Shown: positions 43,060 to 55,875 of the stretch, piece by piece
Layout: the number at the start of each line of letters is the position of its first letter
Position numbering within the stretch: the stretch's first letter is position 1
Origin: Williamsoniiplasma lucivorax ATCC 49196
Lineage (GTDB): Bacteria; Bacillota_I; Bacilli_A; Mycoplasmatales; Mycoplasmataceae
Length of the DNA stretch: 64,000 nucleotides
Direction of reading: 5' to 3'
Assembly (NCBI RefSeq): GCF_000518285.1
Contig: NZ_JADH01000002.1
Location: 41,152-105,151, forward strand
Notes under the pieces: generated by a model
Database searches by the model: none
What the model saw: the letters and a program-made list of their open reading frames with translations, nothing else
What the model was told of the DNA's origin: nothing
Made by a program: the position numbers and the translations under genes

Positions 43060-45729
43060 ATGATTAAAAAACTCTTACCAATTTTTGGGACATTATCAAT
43101 TGTAGCAGCTTCAACTTCTATTGTTGGTTTTTCATTTTCAAATAAAGTTAAATCTTCAATTGAAGCTAAAATTCGTAATTATATCAATATTTCTTCTTTA
43201 ATTGCTCGTGGTGCGATTATTGGCCAAAAAAAAGATGCTCCTGATGGTAATGGGCAAGGGGTTGCTTTAACTTATGGTTCTCGTTATATGAATGATCAAA
43301 AAATGGGGAACCTTATCAATGGGGAACTTGGTAATGCCAAAGACATGAAAGTTTCTCAACTAGTTTCCAGCATGTTTTCTGTTGATAATGTTTTTTCCAA
43401 CCCATATACAGTTGCTAATTGAGGAAGCTTTAACAATGGTGTGACAACTGGTGGTTTAGATTTGGAAATGAAAAATAATAAAATAGATAAAAACAAAGGT
43501 TTAACTGGGGAAAGCCAGTTTGCTAAAACCTTTGGTTTAATTTCTGGAGTTTTTTCAATGCTTTTTGCCACTGATTTTAGTGCTGAAACAATTGCTCCAC
43601 TTTTAGAACAACTATTACCAACATCACTAGTTGCCAATACTGTGAAAAACATGATAGCGACCCAAGATGCAACACTTCTAGAAGTGTTGGATCCAATTAT
43701 TAATGGTAAATTAACAGAAAAAACTCTTTTTGCACAAATTCAATCTATTATCAATGAAGATGATTTACACACATTGGAAAAACCAATAACTGAATTTACA
43801 TTCAAAGATGTTTTTGATCAAAGAATTAATGATTTTTGAAAAGGTTTAGCTGAAATTTTATTTAGTGGTACTGATTTACCAGGAGAAACACCTAAATCAT
43901 ATAAAGAATGACTAAAGGGCATAACAGATGCTAAAACAGCTACTAAAGGTTTTGAAGGCATAAGCATTGCTTTTAACGATGTTTTAATTGATGGGGTTGC
44001 AAAAGTCTTGAAGTATTTAAGAACTTTATTAATTTATATGCAAGAATTTCAAAGAGATGCAGAACTAATTGGAAGTCAAGGAATAGATCATCAACATTTA
44101 TTTAAACATGATGAAACTAATGGTCAAACTGCTATTAGAATCAGGGGGTCAAAATATATTAATCCAAACGATGTTATTACTAATGAAGTAAATAAAGCAA
44201 ATGATGAAAACAAAATTATTCGTTGAACAAAAACAGGAAATAAATATAGTCAAGTTATCAACTTACAACAAATTTTTGGACTTTTACAAAACTTGTTGTC
44301 ATTTGATGAAAATGATCCTAATGGATATGCACTGCAAAGAGTTTTATTTACCACTTTATTTGGTAATGCATTAGATAGAGACAATAAAATTCAAGCTGAA
44401 ACCCCCATTTGGGATAAGATAGTAGATCCATTGATAAGATCGGTTATACCATCTGTGGGTGTTTTTGACCCAGTAATTAAGGGAATATTAGATAAGGCAT
44501 TATATTCAATACCTATGATGATAGGTTCTGATTTTGGTTTTTATGATGAAAAAGATCAAGGTATGACAATTCAAACACTATTAGGTATACTTAACCCTTT
44601 ATTAGGTTTTATTTTAGCTAAAATTTTTCCAGGTGAGATAAATAAAGAAAAAAGAGACAAAATTACTAAGGTCTTTAGAGAATTTAAAACTGAAGTTGAT
44701 GAGGATTCTAAAAATCCCCAAAAATTTAACCATATTTTCTCATCTTTATTTAAAGGGAATTTAATTGATGAATTAACTCCACTAATTGAATCATTCATAG
44801 GAGGAACTTTTAAAATTCCACCAGGACTTAACATTAAAAAACTTTTAACAATGAAAATGGGTGATCTCCTAAGTATGTTTGGTTTAAATATCTGAGATAG
44901 TGCTAATATGCTTTATGGGTTAAAAGAAAAAAGTTTAAGTGACATAATTGATACGGTTGCTAACGAATTTGAAGTTGTTAGAAACAGAACAATGATCCAG
45001 AGTCAAAGTTATTTATTGAACTTAGGAACACTTGATACAATTTTTAATGCTCTGAATGCAAAAGTTGTTTTCACATTTAAGGATCGTAATCAGATTCAAA
45101 ATGTGTGACTTAAAACCCAAATTGAATTAATCCCAAAAAAAGAATGAGATATAGTATCAGCACTTCTTATCGGACTGGCTTGAGGTGAAAAACATAATGC
45201 AGAATCCATAGAGAAGGTAATAATTAAAGCCTCATCTGAAATTTCTTGAAATAAAGACACAACTTCACTACCATCATTTCTTTTAGGAATTGAAAACAAT
45301 AAAACAACTGGCATATTTACATTTAGAAAAAATTCACTTTTAGATGGTGTACAACAATTATATGGTCACAATATAGTAGAAAATCCAATTATTGAAAAAG
45401 GTAATAAGAAAACTATTGCTTCTATTGTCAATAATTTAACTACATTGTCAACATGAATCCTTGATGATTCACTGCCAAAATATGTGCAAGAGAGAATTGC
45501 TCCATATTTTAACAAAGACTTATGAACAACAGAATTAATTGATTATTCAGGAGTTGCTTCACAAACTGAACCTGGTGTTATTAAATACTATTTAAAATAC
45601 ACCAATCCAAATACTCATAAAGAGACAAAATACGAAGTTGGTTTACTTAAAGGGGTATTTCAAGTTGATGGTCAATGAACCACTGAAACTCCTAACTGAG
45701 TAATTAATACAATTATTAGAAAAGATTAA
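43060..45729 (+). CDS. MOLPALP-like surface protein without lipobox cysteine
   Basis: An 889-residue exported protein. The N-terminus KKLLPIFGTLSIVAASTSIVGF has a signal-like hydrophobic segment, but the place where lipoproteins here have VVAC reads IVGF with no Cys. Near 45-70 it has SLIARGAIIGQKKD and GVALTYGSRYM, resembling the Mollicutes MOLPALP family (by eye, moderate). The body is repetitive in style with several hydrophobic helices (for example LLGFILAKIFPGE). It precedes the giant permease by 22 bases, so they probably form one operon. Function unknown. Confidence 0.6.
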
Positions 45730-45751
45730 AAAAGAAAGGAAACAATAAAAT

Positions 45752-48700
45752 ATGAAAAATAAATCTAATTTTCTTTTGTTATTAAAACAAGGGTTTAAAG
45801 GTGTTTCAAAATTTAAAGCTCAATTTGTGATTATTCTTATTTTAAGTTTCCTTTCAACATTGATTTTAGGGGTTTCAGTCTCTTCATCACGAGCTTTAAA
45901 AGCATCATATGATAATGTTGTTGGGAAAGTTGATAAATTCGATTATCAAGGTACAACAGAAGTTGGAAGTCGTACTAGCTTTACTAATTCGGAAATTCAA
46001 AATGTAAAATCAATGCCAATAGTTGATTTTAATAATACTGATTTTGCTTATTTTTTAAGTCAGGATAAAAAAATACAATCAGCTTTAAATATTAGATTAT
46101 ATAAAAGAGATGCTCATGAACAAGACACTTATATAACCAAGGTGACTGGGGACGAGGCATTTAAAGAGGTGTGAAGACTATCAATTAATGGAAATAATAA
46201 TGAATTTAGAGTAGCAGCTTCATGATTATTTGCTAACCAACTATTTTTTGATATGCATCAGTTATGACAAGCTAAAAATAATCAAGAATCAACCGATCTG
46301 ACTTTGACATATTTAGCAGACACCGCCATTTGAAGAGCATTTTTGAATAACCAAGCAGAGTTTAAGTTTATTAAAAATTATGATCAAACATTGTATGAGA
46401 TAACTAAAAAAAGTATAAAAGAAGGAACTAGTAAACTTCGAGAATTAACAGAAGGTTTTTTTACAAAGCAAAACTATGGCAAACTTTCAATAAAAGAAAG
46501 AGAATTTGCTAATTATGTTACTTTTACACATACACAATTAGGTCAATGAATTGTTGCGACATTAAAAACATTTGATTTACCAAAAAGTCCAGAAGAAAAA
46601 TTTGCATTTATTTTTGGTGCAAAATTAGATGCATCAAAAAGTGCAGCCAAAAATAATACGTGAACTGATGGAAAATATATTTCAAATTTTAATGCTTTCC
46701 CTAATATTGGTGTTGGTTCTATCATAACTCAAGATCAAAAAGATGCAATTGACCAAGTAACTATCCAGCACAAGGATAATAATCGTGGTGAAATTAATGA
46801 TCAAGACATTAAAAAACAGATTGAAGACAAAGGTTTTAAAGGTATGACAACACCTTTTATTGTTGAAATTATCGACTCTCCTGCAACTCAATTAACAAAC
46901 AATCAAAACCCACAATATCAAATCAAAAACATTGATTTTATTCCTGGGTATAATTCAAATTTATTTTATATGGCAAATAAAGATGACGTGAAATCTCCAA
47001 TTTTTAAAAAAATTGAAATTTTTAATAATTTTTATTTTTTAGCAACAGTTCCATTTGATAAATCTGACGGAATGGATGCTGGTGGAAATGTTGATGTCCA
47101 TGTGAGAGCTTCAATGATGCAATATCATATTCAAATTAATGCTCTTGCTAGTGGATATAATGCTAACTTCAGAAAAGAAGGAATTATGTTTGACCATATT
47201 TATAACTTTAAATATCGAGTGGTGATTCAAAACTCATTTGATAATAAAGCAGCCAATTTCACTATTTTAAGCGGAACAGAACCAAATGCTGATGGAGAAG
47301 TTACTATTTCTGAACAATTTGCTAAAGCTAATAACATTCAACTTGGTGATTATATTCTTGTTGGGCAAGCAGATGTCCAAGTGGTTGGATTTGCAACAGA
47401 TGCATTTTCATACTTCCCAGCAGCTGACCCATTATTCCCAATTCCTCAACCAAAAACTGAAGCTGTTGTTTATGCTAGTGCTAAAACAGCCGCCATGATG
47501 AGAACAGGAGATGGTTCAGCTTCAGCTAATCAAGATAATAATGCTTATACATTTAATTTCTTTTTAACACCAAATAAAAATGATTTGACTAATGTTGCTT
47601 TATCAAAAACAGAAAAATTGAACTTATTCAAAGCATTTCAAATGGACATCGAAAACAGTTTACAAGTAGATAAAAATATGATTCAACAAAATGGTAAACA
47701 AACCGGAATTTCATATTTTGATCCAATTGATTTTAATAGTTCAAATTATCGTTTGAACTGAACGTTACTACCTCTAGCTTTAAAAATCTTAAATGCAATT
47801 ACTTATTCAGCAGCAATTATTATCGCCATTATTGCCTTAATTGCCATTGTGATTAATATTAGAAAAGCAATTCATTTTAATGCAAAACAAATTGGAATTT
47901 TAAAAGCTATGGGAACTGATCCTAAAATGATTTCCATTAGTTATTTAGCAACGAGTCTATTGATCTTCTTTATTGTGATTCCGTTAGCATGAATTGCTGC
48001 GATGGGCTTACAATTACCATTTATTTATATTTTTGCTGATTATTTTAGTATTGCCACTAACCAAATTTTAATTGATTGAGTTTCGATCATCATTTCATTA
48101 TTTGTCTTTGGGTTAAGTGCTATTGGAGTGTCATTTTTCACTGCCCTTATGATGACTAAGAAATCAGTTGTCGATATTTTTGAAACATCAGTTAAATGAA
48201 CCAATTCTAAATGAATTGATAAATTGAAAATTGGTAAATTTTCAAAATCTTCCTTCCACTTACGTTTTAGCTTAACTTTAACAAGTTCTGGTAAAAAGCC
48301 CATTGCTTTATTAATTGTTGTTGTCGGAATGACTTCGTTTCTAATGTCGGGAGCATTAGCAATTCCTTCGATTGCCAACAACGCAGTTAACGCATTTTAT
48401 AAATCAGTTAGGTATTCAAATTCTTATGATAATCTTGAACCAATAGCTAATGCTCCACTTTCTAAACAAGCAATTAACTATACACAAAATCCCGAAGTTC
48501 TTGACCAAGATTGAGTTAAAGCTGATTTAAAATTAGATGTTCAAACTAAAAAAGGTTATGGATATTACAAAACTCCAGATGCTTACTCACAAACAATTTC
48601 TCAAACTTCACCAGTTCCCCGTTATTTATATTTAAACCAACCAACAGGAGATGCAACTAGAGGTCACCAACTAATAAGTAATTCTAATAATAATGGAATT

Positions 48701-51127
48701 GAGTATGCTTATGAGTATATGTTAGCTAATCCAGGTTTATTCTTATCAATAGCTGGAAATGTGTTTGGAGATAACTTCTTCACTGTTTTAGGACAAACGT
48801 TCAGTATTGGTTTAGTTGATCAATTCACAGGGCTAATTCTAAATTCTCAAGAAGATAAAATTAGGGATTGATTAGGAAGTGAATATGATGATACTTTAAG
48901 TTTGGATGCTAATAAACAAAAATTATCATTCAAATTCAGTGCTTCTATTACTAATGCCTTGCCAAACATTATCTCAGCCATTCTAGGTTCTTTTGGTAAT
49001 GGAGTTGGTGATGCTAGTGGTACTGATTGAAAAGAAAAAATTATTAATGTGCTTTTAAAAGCGATGCCACCATATGTGCAAGGTTTCATTAATAAATCAC
49101 CATCACGTTTTGAACAATTTGGCGTTTCTTATAATGTCGAACAAGTCACTCCCAAAAAAGAAACTTTAGTGACTAACATTAAAACTGACACTAAACAATT
49201 TAAAGGTTTAGCGATAACTGGTTTAGACAAACAACAAGATGCTTATGTTTTAAACCCCAAACAACAACAAGCTTTATTTTTAAGTGAAAAACAAATTGCT
49301 GATATCGATAAAATTTTAAATGGCGATAAAAATATTCCCTCATTTAAAGTTGGTGATGTACAAGTTTGAGACCAAGCTAAAAATCAATTAACTATTCCAA
49401 TGATTAATAACAATCAATCACAAGCAGTTTATCATTTAAAAGACAATCCAATTTTGGAAAATGTCTCAACAACTAGTCGTCAATTAACATACCGTAATAA
49501 AAATGACAACACTTTCAAACCATTACCAAAACAAGCGTGAATTTATGATGATAGCGATTTTGTCGAATCAAATCTTTATAAAAATCCTTACGGAACTTTA
49601 GTTCCTAAAGACCCAAAACCTAAAAATGATATCACCCAAGCATATCAAAAAGCTGTTCAGAGTGATTTAACATTAATTGACAAAAAACCTGGACAAGCTG
49701 ACTCTCGTTATTTAGATATTTATAAAATTGATAATGCTAAATTTACTTATAATGATATTTATAATGGAGACAAGAACTTAGCTAATAAAGCTTATCTCTT
49801 TAACTATTTTGGTTTTGATGATGATCATCAAATTACTAGTTCTTATTTACGACCATATTATAAATATGCCAATATAAAACTAATGATTCCAAGTGAATTC
49901 ATTGATGATAATTTCTTGACAATGCCTGGAACTAGACAAGATGTTCAACCACCTGCCTCAGAAAGTTGAGTTAAGAAAGTAGATGCTAAATGTGTTCCTG
50001 ATTCTGTCAAAAAAGCATGAGGAGGATATAATGGTCAATATCAAATTATCCAACCTTACACACTTGATTACAAAAAAGATCATGGAGCAGGACTAGAGCG
50101 TTTAATTCAAGGTACAAATTCACCATATTGATATCGTTATGCTTTTGAAAGAACTAGTCAATATCAAGGTTCATTATGATATGAAGATAATCAAAAAGTA
50201 GAATATCTAAATAAAGATGTGACAATTAATTTTCAAAATGTTGGCACTATTGCTTCATTTGATGCTAAATTATTATTAATTGATCAAGGTGTGGCTAATG
50301 CTATTAAAGGTTATTCAAATGGTAAAACTTATGGCTATACTCCTAATTATTACACCTCAAGAAAAGGGGAAGTGATTCCAGATGATAAACCCCGACCTTG
50401 AGATGATCAGTTAATGACTTTTAAATTTAAAGAGGTTAAAGATGATATTTATGTTGATCAAGACCATCTAAATCAAGTGACATATATGGATGATGCACAA
50501 GAAAATACAGCTTATGCATCACGTCAATGACACACTGGGAAATTATCAAATATTGAAGAACCAGTAGGAATTACTAACTCGGCTTCATTTATTACGTCTC
50601 CACCAGTTGGTCAATATAGTATCGGATTATCTTCAGCATCTGGATTTAGTTTAATAACTAGTGTATCTAGCCAATTCTTGTTAAGTACGCAAAAAGCATT
50701 GATTCAACAAATTTACACTTTAGCAATATCACTAGGAATTCTCTTAATTGTCGCGATTGTGTTAACGGCCTCATTATTGATCGCCCTTGTTGGTGACATT
50801 TATGTCACCCAGTACAAGAAATTTATGGTCTTAATGCGAGCATTGGGATATTCAAACTGAACAATTCAAACATATACTTTTGGTGTTGTTTCTGTTGGTT
50901 CAGTTGCCGTTTGACTTTTAGGAACTGTCCTTGCTTGAATTCTGATTAGTGCAGTTGTTTTCGGAATTGCTCGATCTGGATTTGCGATTCCTTATGGATT
51001 TAGTTGATGACCACCATTACTCTCATTTGGAATCACGACTTTTGTCTTTATTGTTTCTTTATCAGTTTCATCAAACAAAATTCGCAAAGAGCGTGTTTCA
51101 GGATTAATTAATCAATCACAAGAATAA
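45752..51127 (+). CDS. Giant FtsX-like ABC transporter permease
   Basis: A 1791-residue protein, continuous when TGA is Trp. One N-terminal span (about 22-47) is followed by a very large extracellular region, then an FtsX cluster around 675-810 (INIRKAIHFNAKQIGILKAMGTD is the typical cytosolic loop), another span near 850, a second large extracellular region of about 780 residues, and a last cluster at about 1640-1780 with YKKFMVLMRALGYSN. This is the MacB/FtsX-type permease plan. No ATPase gene is adjacent. Its cargo may be lipids or lipoproteins (inference). Confidence 0.85.
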
Positions 51128-51154
51128 ACACCATTCGGTGTTTATTTCTTTTAT
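51122..51154 (+). terminator. Terminator overlapping the permease stop codon
   Basis: AATAAACACC (51123-51132) pairs with GGTGTTTATT (51137-51146), followed by TCTTTT; the TAA stop is inside the 5' arm. Confidence 0.75.
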
Positions 51155-51176
51155 AATAATAGTAGAGGTGACAAAT

Positions 51177-51728
51177 ATGATAAAACTAGCAATTTTACTA
51201 CATAATGGTTTAGAAGAAACAGAAGCAATTGCAACAATCGACATTTTACGTCGAGCTGATATCACTGTTGATATGATAGCAATGCATGACTTGTTAATCA
51301 AAGGAGCTCATGATATTCATTTTATGGCTGAAAAAAGCTTTGAGCAAATGCAAGTTAATGAATATGATGGTTTGATTATTCCGGGTGGTGCTGTTGTTGA
51401 GCATTTACTAGAAAAAGAAAAAATTATTAATGTTATTAAAAGCTTTGATGAAAAAAATAAAATGGTTGCTGCCATTTGTGCAGCCCCCCAACTTTTAGGA
51501 AAAGCAGGGATTTTAAAACATAAAAATGTGACACATTTCCCAACAACTAATAAATTTTTAGAACAAGCGAATGTCGATTTAAGTCGTCCAGCAATTACTG
51601 ATGGTCACATCATTACTGGACAAAGTATTGGAACTGTAATTCAATTTGCTTTAGAAATTGTTAAACATTTTAAAGGCGAAAAAGCCAAAAAAGCATTAGA
51701 AAAAGATATGGTCGTGCAATATTCATAA
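51177..51728 (+). CDS. DJ-1/PfpI-family protein
   Basis: A 183-residue protein with the DJ-1 fold. The nucleophile elbow AAICAAP carries Cys101 and the conserved Glu lies in GLEETE (13-14). The segment DGLIIPGGAV is typical. Members act as deglycases, chaperones or stress proteins; which applies here is unknown. The start at 51177 follows GAGGTGAC; an upstream in-frame non-ATG start is not needed. TATAAT at 51152-51157 gives it a promoter after the preceding terminator. Confidence 0.9.
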   Translation: MIKLAILLHNGLEETEAIATIDILRRADITVDMIAMHDLLIKGAHDIHFMAEKSFEQMQVNEYDGLIIPGGAVVEHLLEKEKIINVIKSFDEKNKMVAAICAAPQLLGKAGILKHKNVTHFPTTNKFLEQANVDLSRPAITDGHIITGQSIGTVIQFALEIVKHFKGEKAKKALEKDMVVQYS

Positions 51729-51756
51729 TTTTTCCCTAATCTAATAAGGGGTACTT

Positions 51757-53547
51757 ATGAAATATAAACTAATAAACCAACAAGATTATGAAGATTGCGG
51801 ATGAGCTTGTTTAGCAATGATGATTGAACATCATCAACAAAAACGCTTTTCTTTGTATGAATTAAAGAACAAATATAACTCAAACAAACACGGTTTGAGT
51901 TTTTTTGATTTAGCAACTTTTGCCAAAGACTTCAAACTAGACAGTAAAGGTTATGAAGCTGACATTGAGATGCTCGAACAAAATAATCACCAAATGCCAT
52001 TTATTTTAAATGTGACCAATGAATTTGGAACTGGGCATTTTGTGATTTTAAATAAGATTGAAAATGGTCAGGCTTGGATTTTTGATCCAGCTAAAGTTAA
52101 ACCAGAAGTTTTAACACTTGAACAATTAAGTGAAATTTACTTATCAAAAATTTTAATTTTTCAAAAGAAAGGTAAATTAAAATTTACCTTAAATAAAGAT
52201 AAAATTTGATTAACTTTAAAACAAGAAATTCCAAGTTTAATTATCCTTTCTGTTTTAGCAATTATTTATCATTTTTTATGATTATGAACAAGCAAATTTA
52301 TTATGGAGTTTTCCCATTGAACTGTTCAGCAAAAAATTAATTATCAACATCTCGGGATGTTTATTTTAATGGCATTCAGTTCGATTGTGATTGAGTTTTT
52401 TTATCATTGGGTCAAAATGCAAATTTTTAATCATTTTTATTTAAAAACTTTTAAGTTTACGATCACTAATTTAAGATACAAAAACAAAGGGATTGAAGAA
52501 TTAGTCATTACTGATGAATTTAAAAATATGCATGATTTAATTAAAATAAATTTTTTAATGATGGAAACACTGATTAATTTCTTTGCCTTTTTCTCAATTG
52601 GGATTGTTTGTTTGATTTGAATTTGAAAAATTAACTCTTCACTAGTTTTATTTGTTTTGCTGATGGTCGCTATTTTACTAGTTAGCAAAATTTGATTTAG
52701 TTTGACCATCGAAAAATTTCAAAATAAAAAACAATATCAAGAAAAAAATGTGAATCAAAATTTAGGTCAATTTGTTCGCGATTACAAATTAATTAAAGAA
52801 CGCCAACTTGACCAAAATTTTGAACAACAAATTGTCAAAGCAATGGGAGAAAATACCAAAATTAATAACTATGTGCAAACGTTAGGGAATGGTGATAATT
52901 TATTTTATAAACTAATGAATAAAATAATTTATTTTTTCTTGTTTGTGGTGATGTTTACATTATTAGAAAAAGGTACTTTAAATTTCTTTAATGTAATTTA
53001 TGTTTCAATCATTAGTTCTTTTTTCTTAAACTTAGCAATTCAATCACTGAATCCTTTGATTAAACTGTTTATTTTAAGAAAAGATTTTCATTTATTTGAA
53101 ACTTATTTTGTCGAAATTAAAAAGTCATTGTTTAAAATTACGCAAACCAAAATGCTTGATGACCCTAGTGAAATTGAAATGATTTATCAACAAGCAACCC
53201 AGAATCAAGAAATTTATGTGCTTGCCAATAATGAACAATTGATTTACTCAACAGCTAGTGAAAATATTTTTTTAGGGAATAAAGATATTGATCCAAATTT
53301 ATTTAATACTTTAGATTTAATGAATCTTTTAAAAGAGCATGAAATTGATTGGTTGATGGATCAAACCTTAATGAGCAACCAGCAAAAACAATTAATTAAT
53401 TTCTTGGCTTTATTTTTTGTCAAACAAACCCAATTTGTTTTGGTGGAACCTTTAGCTGCATTTTCTAAAGAAGTGCGTGAGCATTATTTAGAGTTATTAA
53501 CTCAATTAAGACCTGATTCGAAATACATTTGTTATACCAAGATATAG
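51757..53547 (+). CDS. C39 peptidase-ABC transporter fusion with truncated, degenerate ATPase domain
   Basis: A 596-residue protein. The N-terminal C39 peptidase domain has Cys14 (EDCGWACLAMM), His94 (GTGHFVIL) and Asp110 (FDPAK), a complete catalytic triad. A membrane domain of about five to six helices (roughly 160-440) follows. The C-terminal 140 residues resemble the later part of an ABC ATPase: LANNEQLIYSTASENIFLG (Q-loop to helix), SNQQKQLINFLALFF in place of LSGGQ, and FVLVEPLAAFS in place of Walker B. No Walker A is present. Double-glycine leader cleavage is the expected role; ATP hydrolysis is doubtful. Confidence 0.8.
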
Positions 53548-53553
53548 ACATGT

Positions 53554-53559
53554 TATAAT
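53554..53559 (+). promoter_or_regulatory. Extended -10 of the ybeY-era-recO run
   Basis: TGTTATAAT (TATAAT at 53554-53559) lies right after the C39 gene stop, 26 bases before the ybeY ATG. Confidence 0.6.
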
Positions 53560-53584
53560 TAATAAACAAAATTAAGAGGTATTA

Positions 53585-54094
53585 ATGGCAAAAATTTCAT
53601 TTCAAAATCAAACAACAACTAAAATGACTGAATTTCAAAAATTAGCAAAACAATTAATTAATTCAGCAATTAAAATTTTGAATTTGGAAAAAGAAAATCT
53701 TTGTTTATCAATTGTTTTTGTTGATGACAAGCAAGCTTTAAAAATTAATCAAGAATATCGTCATAAAAATTATATTCCTGATGTAATTTCTTTTCCGATC
53801 ATGATGTCAGAACAAGAAATTGAAGCTTTAGGGTTTAGAGAAATTGGTGATTTGTTCATTTGTTTAAGTGAAGCACAACGTAAAACATTGAAATATCATC
53901 ATACAATTAAAGAAGAAATGGCTTTTTTGTTTGTTCATGGGTTTTTACACCTTTTAAGTTATGATCATGAAACAAACAAAAAAGATGAAGCAATAATGTT
54001 TGGCTTGCAAGATCAAATTTTGCAAGCAAATCAAATCAATTATGAAATTAAATTTGTCGAAGCAGATTATCAAGGAGAAGAAAATGAGTTTTAA
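53585..54094 (+). CDS. ybeY: Endoribonuclease YbeY
   Basis: A 169-residue metalloprotein in 16S rRNA 3' maturation. The zinc motif HGFLHLLSYDHE has the three histidines of HGxLHLxGYDH, with Ser for Gly. Upstream, INQEYRHKNYIPDVISFPI matches the family's DVLSFP block. AGAGGT precedes the ATG. The gene end overlaps era by 11 bases, the common ybeY-era order. Confidence 0.95.
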   Translation: MAKISFQNQTTTKMTEFQKLAKQLINSAIKILNLEKENLCLSIVFVDDKQALKINQEYRHKNYIPDVISFPIMMSEQEIEALGFREIGDLFICLSEAQRKTLKYHHTIKEEMAFLFVHGFLHLLSYDHETNKKDEAIMFGLQDQILQANQINYEIKFVEADYQGEENEF

Positions 54095-54989
54095 AAGTGG
54101 ATTTATTTCAGTTGTGGGCCGTCCTAATGTCGGGAAATCAACTTTAGTTAATAAATTAATTGGTCATAAAATTTCTATTGTGACTAACAAAGCCCAAACT
54201 ACCAGAAATAACATTCGTGGTATTTTAACTAAAAAAGATGAATACCAAATGGTGTTTGTTGATACGCCAGGGATTCACACTTCTAAAAAAGAACTTGATC
54301 GTGTGATGAATGCTTCAGCTTTAAAAGCCATAAAAGATGTGGATTTAGTGATGTTTTTAGTTCCAGCCGATGAAACAATTGGGGTTAATGATAAATTTAT
54401 TTTGTCTCAATTAGAAAAACAAGATATTGTAAAATTTTTAATTATCACTAAAGCAGATTTAGTTTCTAAAGCAGAACTGTTTCAAAAAACACAAGCTTGA
54501 AATGAACTTGCTGGCAACACATTTGCAGAAATTATTATTATTAGTTCACCGCAAGAAATTAATCTTGAGGTGCTGAAAAATTTAATTTTAAAACATCTTC
54601 CTGAAAATGGGCATCGCTTTTATGATGATGAAATGATTACTGACCAACCAAACCGTTTTGCGATTCGTGAAATTATCCGTGAAAACATCTTATTAAAAGC
54701 AGGCCAAGAAGTACCGCATTCAGTTGCTATTTTAATTGATGAGTTAGAAGAAGATGCCACAACACTCAGCATTGTAGCGACAATTGTTGTGGAACGCGAA
54801 ACCCAAAAAGGTATTATCATTGGACAAAAAGGTAGCAAAATTAAAGATATTCGTTATAAATCAAGAAAAGAACTAAAAGCTTTGTATGGTAAAGAAATCG
54901 AATTAGAACTCTTTATTAAAGTCAAAGAAAACTGAAGGAATTCACCAAGTTTAATTAAACAATTAGGGTATGATAAAAATAAATATTAG
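54084..54989 (+). CDS. era: GTPase Era
   Basis: A 301-residue GTPase binding the 16S rRNA 3' end during 30S assembly. G1 GRPNVGKST (about 12-20), G2 with AQTTRNNIRGIL, G3 DTPGIH and G4 TKAD are present, and the C-terminal KH domain has GQKGSKIKDIRYKSRKEL. AAGGAGAAG sets the start. TGA Trp occurs in the G4-KH linker and near the end. recO follows after 8 bases. Confidence 0.96.
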
Positions 54990-54997
54990 AGGTTTTG

Positions 54998-55765
54998 ATG
55001 GCAACAACAATGTTTAAAGGAATTGTTTTAAATTCCATGGATTATGAAGATTATGATCGGATTATTACTGTTTATAGTGATAAGTATGGCAAGATTGGGA
55101 TGATTGCCCTTGGTGTCAATAAACCAACTTCGAAAAACAAATATGCTTTACAAACTTTTAATTTGGCTGAATTTGAAATTTTTAAATCCAGACAAAAACA
55201 TACTTTATCTAAATTAAAAACTGCCATTTTAATCCAAGATCATTTCCAAATTGCGCAAAATTATGATAATTATTTGTATGCATCAGCAATTGGGAAAATC
55301 ATTGATCAAGCAACACAACCCCGCCAAAAAAATTATCGACTTTATCGAATTCTCTGTGATTTTTTAGAAGTTTTAAATTTAAATCAAGCGCCATTGGCCA
55401 ACTTTATTGCCGCCTTAGTCAAAATCTTGCATTTTTTTGGCGGAAACTGAGTTTTGAATCAATGTTATCGTTGTTTTAAAACTTATAAAGTTTATCGTTC
55501 GTTTAGTTTCCAAGATTATGGTTTAGTTTGTCCTAATTGTGTTGATGAAGCCGATCAATTACAAGATGTGGCATTCATTAATCATTTAATAAGTTTAAAA
55601 AAACCTCATAGTGAACAAAACCAATTAGCACAAATGCCAATTAAATATCTAATTTTTATTTTAAAACATCTTTTAATTTATTATGAACAAGTGCTCGGAA
55701 TTTGAAATCCCATTTTAGCTAAAATTGAGCAAAAAGATTATTTGAAAAACTTTACCACAATGTAA
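54998..55765 (+). CDS. recO: DNA repair protein RecO
   Basis: A 255-residue RecO. The N-terminal OB domain opens FKGIVLNSMDYEDYDRIITVYSDKYGKIGMIALG; the C-terminal zinc region has CYRCF and CPNC. It anneals DNA and loads RecA with RecR. AGAGG precedes the ATG at 54998; a TTG one codon earlier is less likely. Third gene of ybeY-era-recO. Confidence 0.92.
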
Positions 55766-55811
55766 ACTTATAGTAGGTTGACAAAACCTTTATTAAACTG
55801 CAAAATTATGT

Positions 55812-55817
55812 TAAAAT
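55812..55817 (+). promoter_or_regulatory. Extended -10 before glyS
   Basis: TGTTAAAAT (TAAAAT at 55812-55817) lies in the 110-base gap. An imperfect hairpin with AAAGGTCG and CGACTTTT follows at about 55830-55855; it may be a terminator or part of the leader. Confidence 0.4.
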
Positions 55818-55875
55818 GTATAGATGAGAAAAAGGTCGTCATGCGACTTTTCTTGTTTATTTAAAGGAGAAAATA

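Noticed and set aside
55766..55875. T-box leader before glyS
   Set aside because: The gap is only 110 bases with no T-box sequence or stem I; just an imperfect hairpin is visible.
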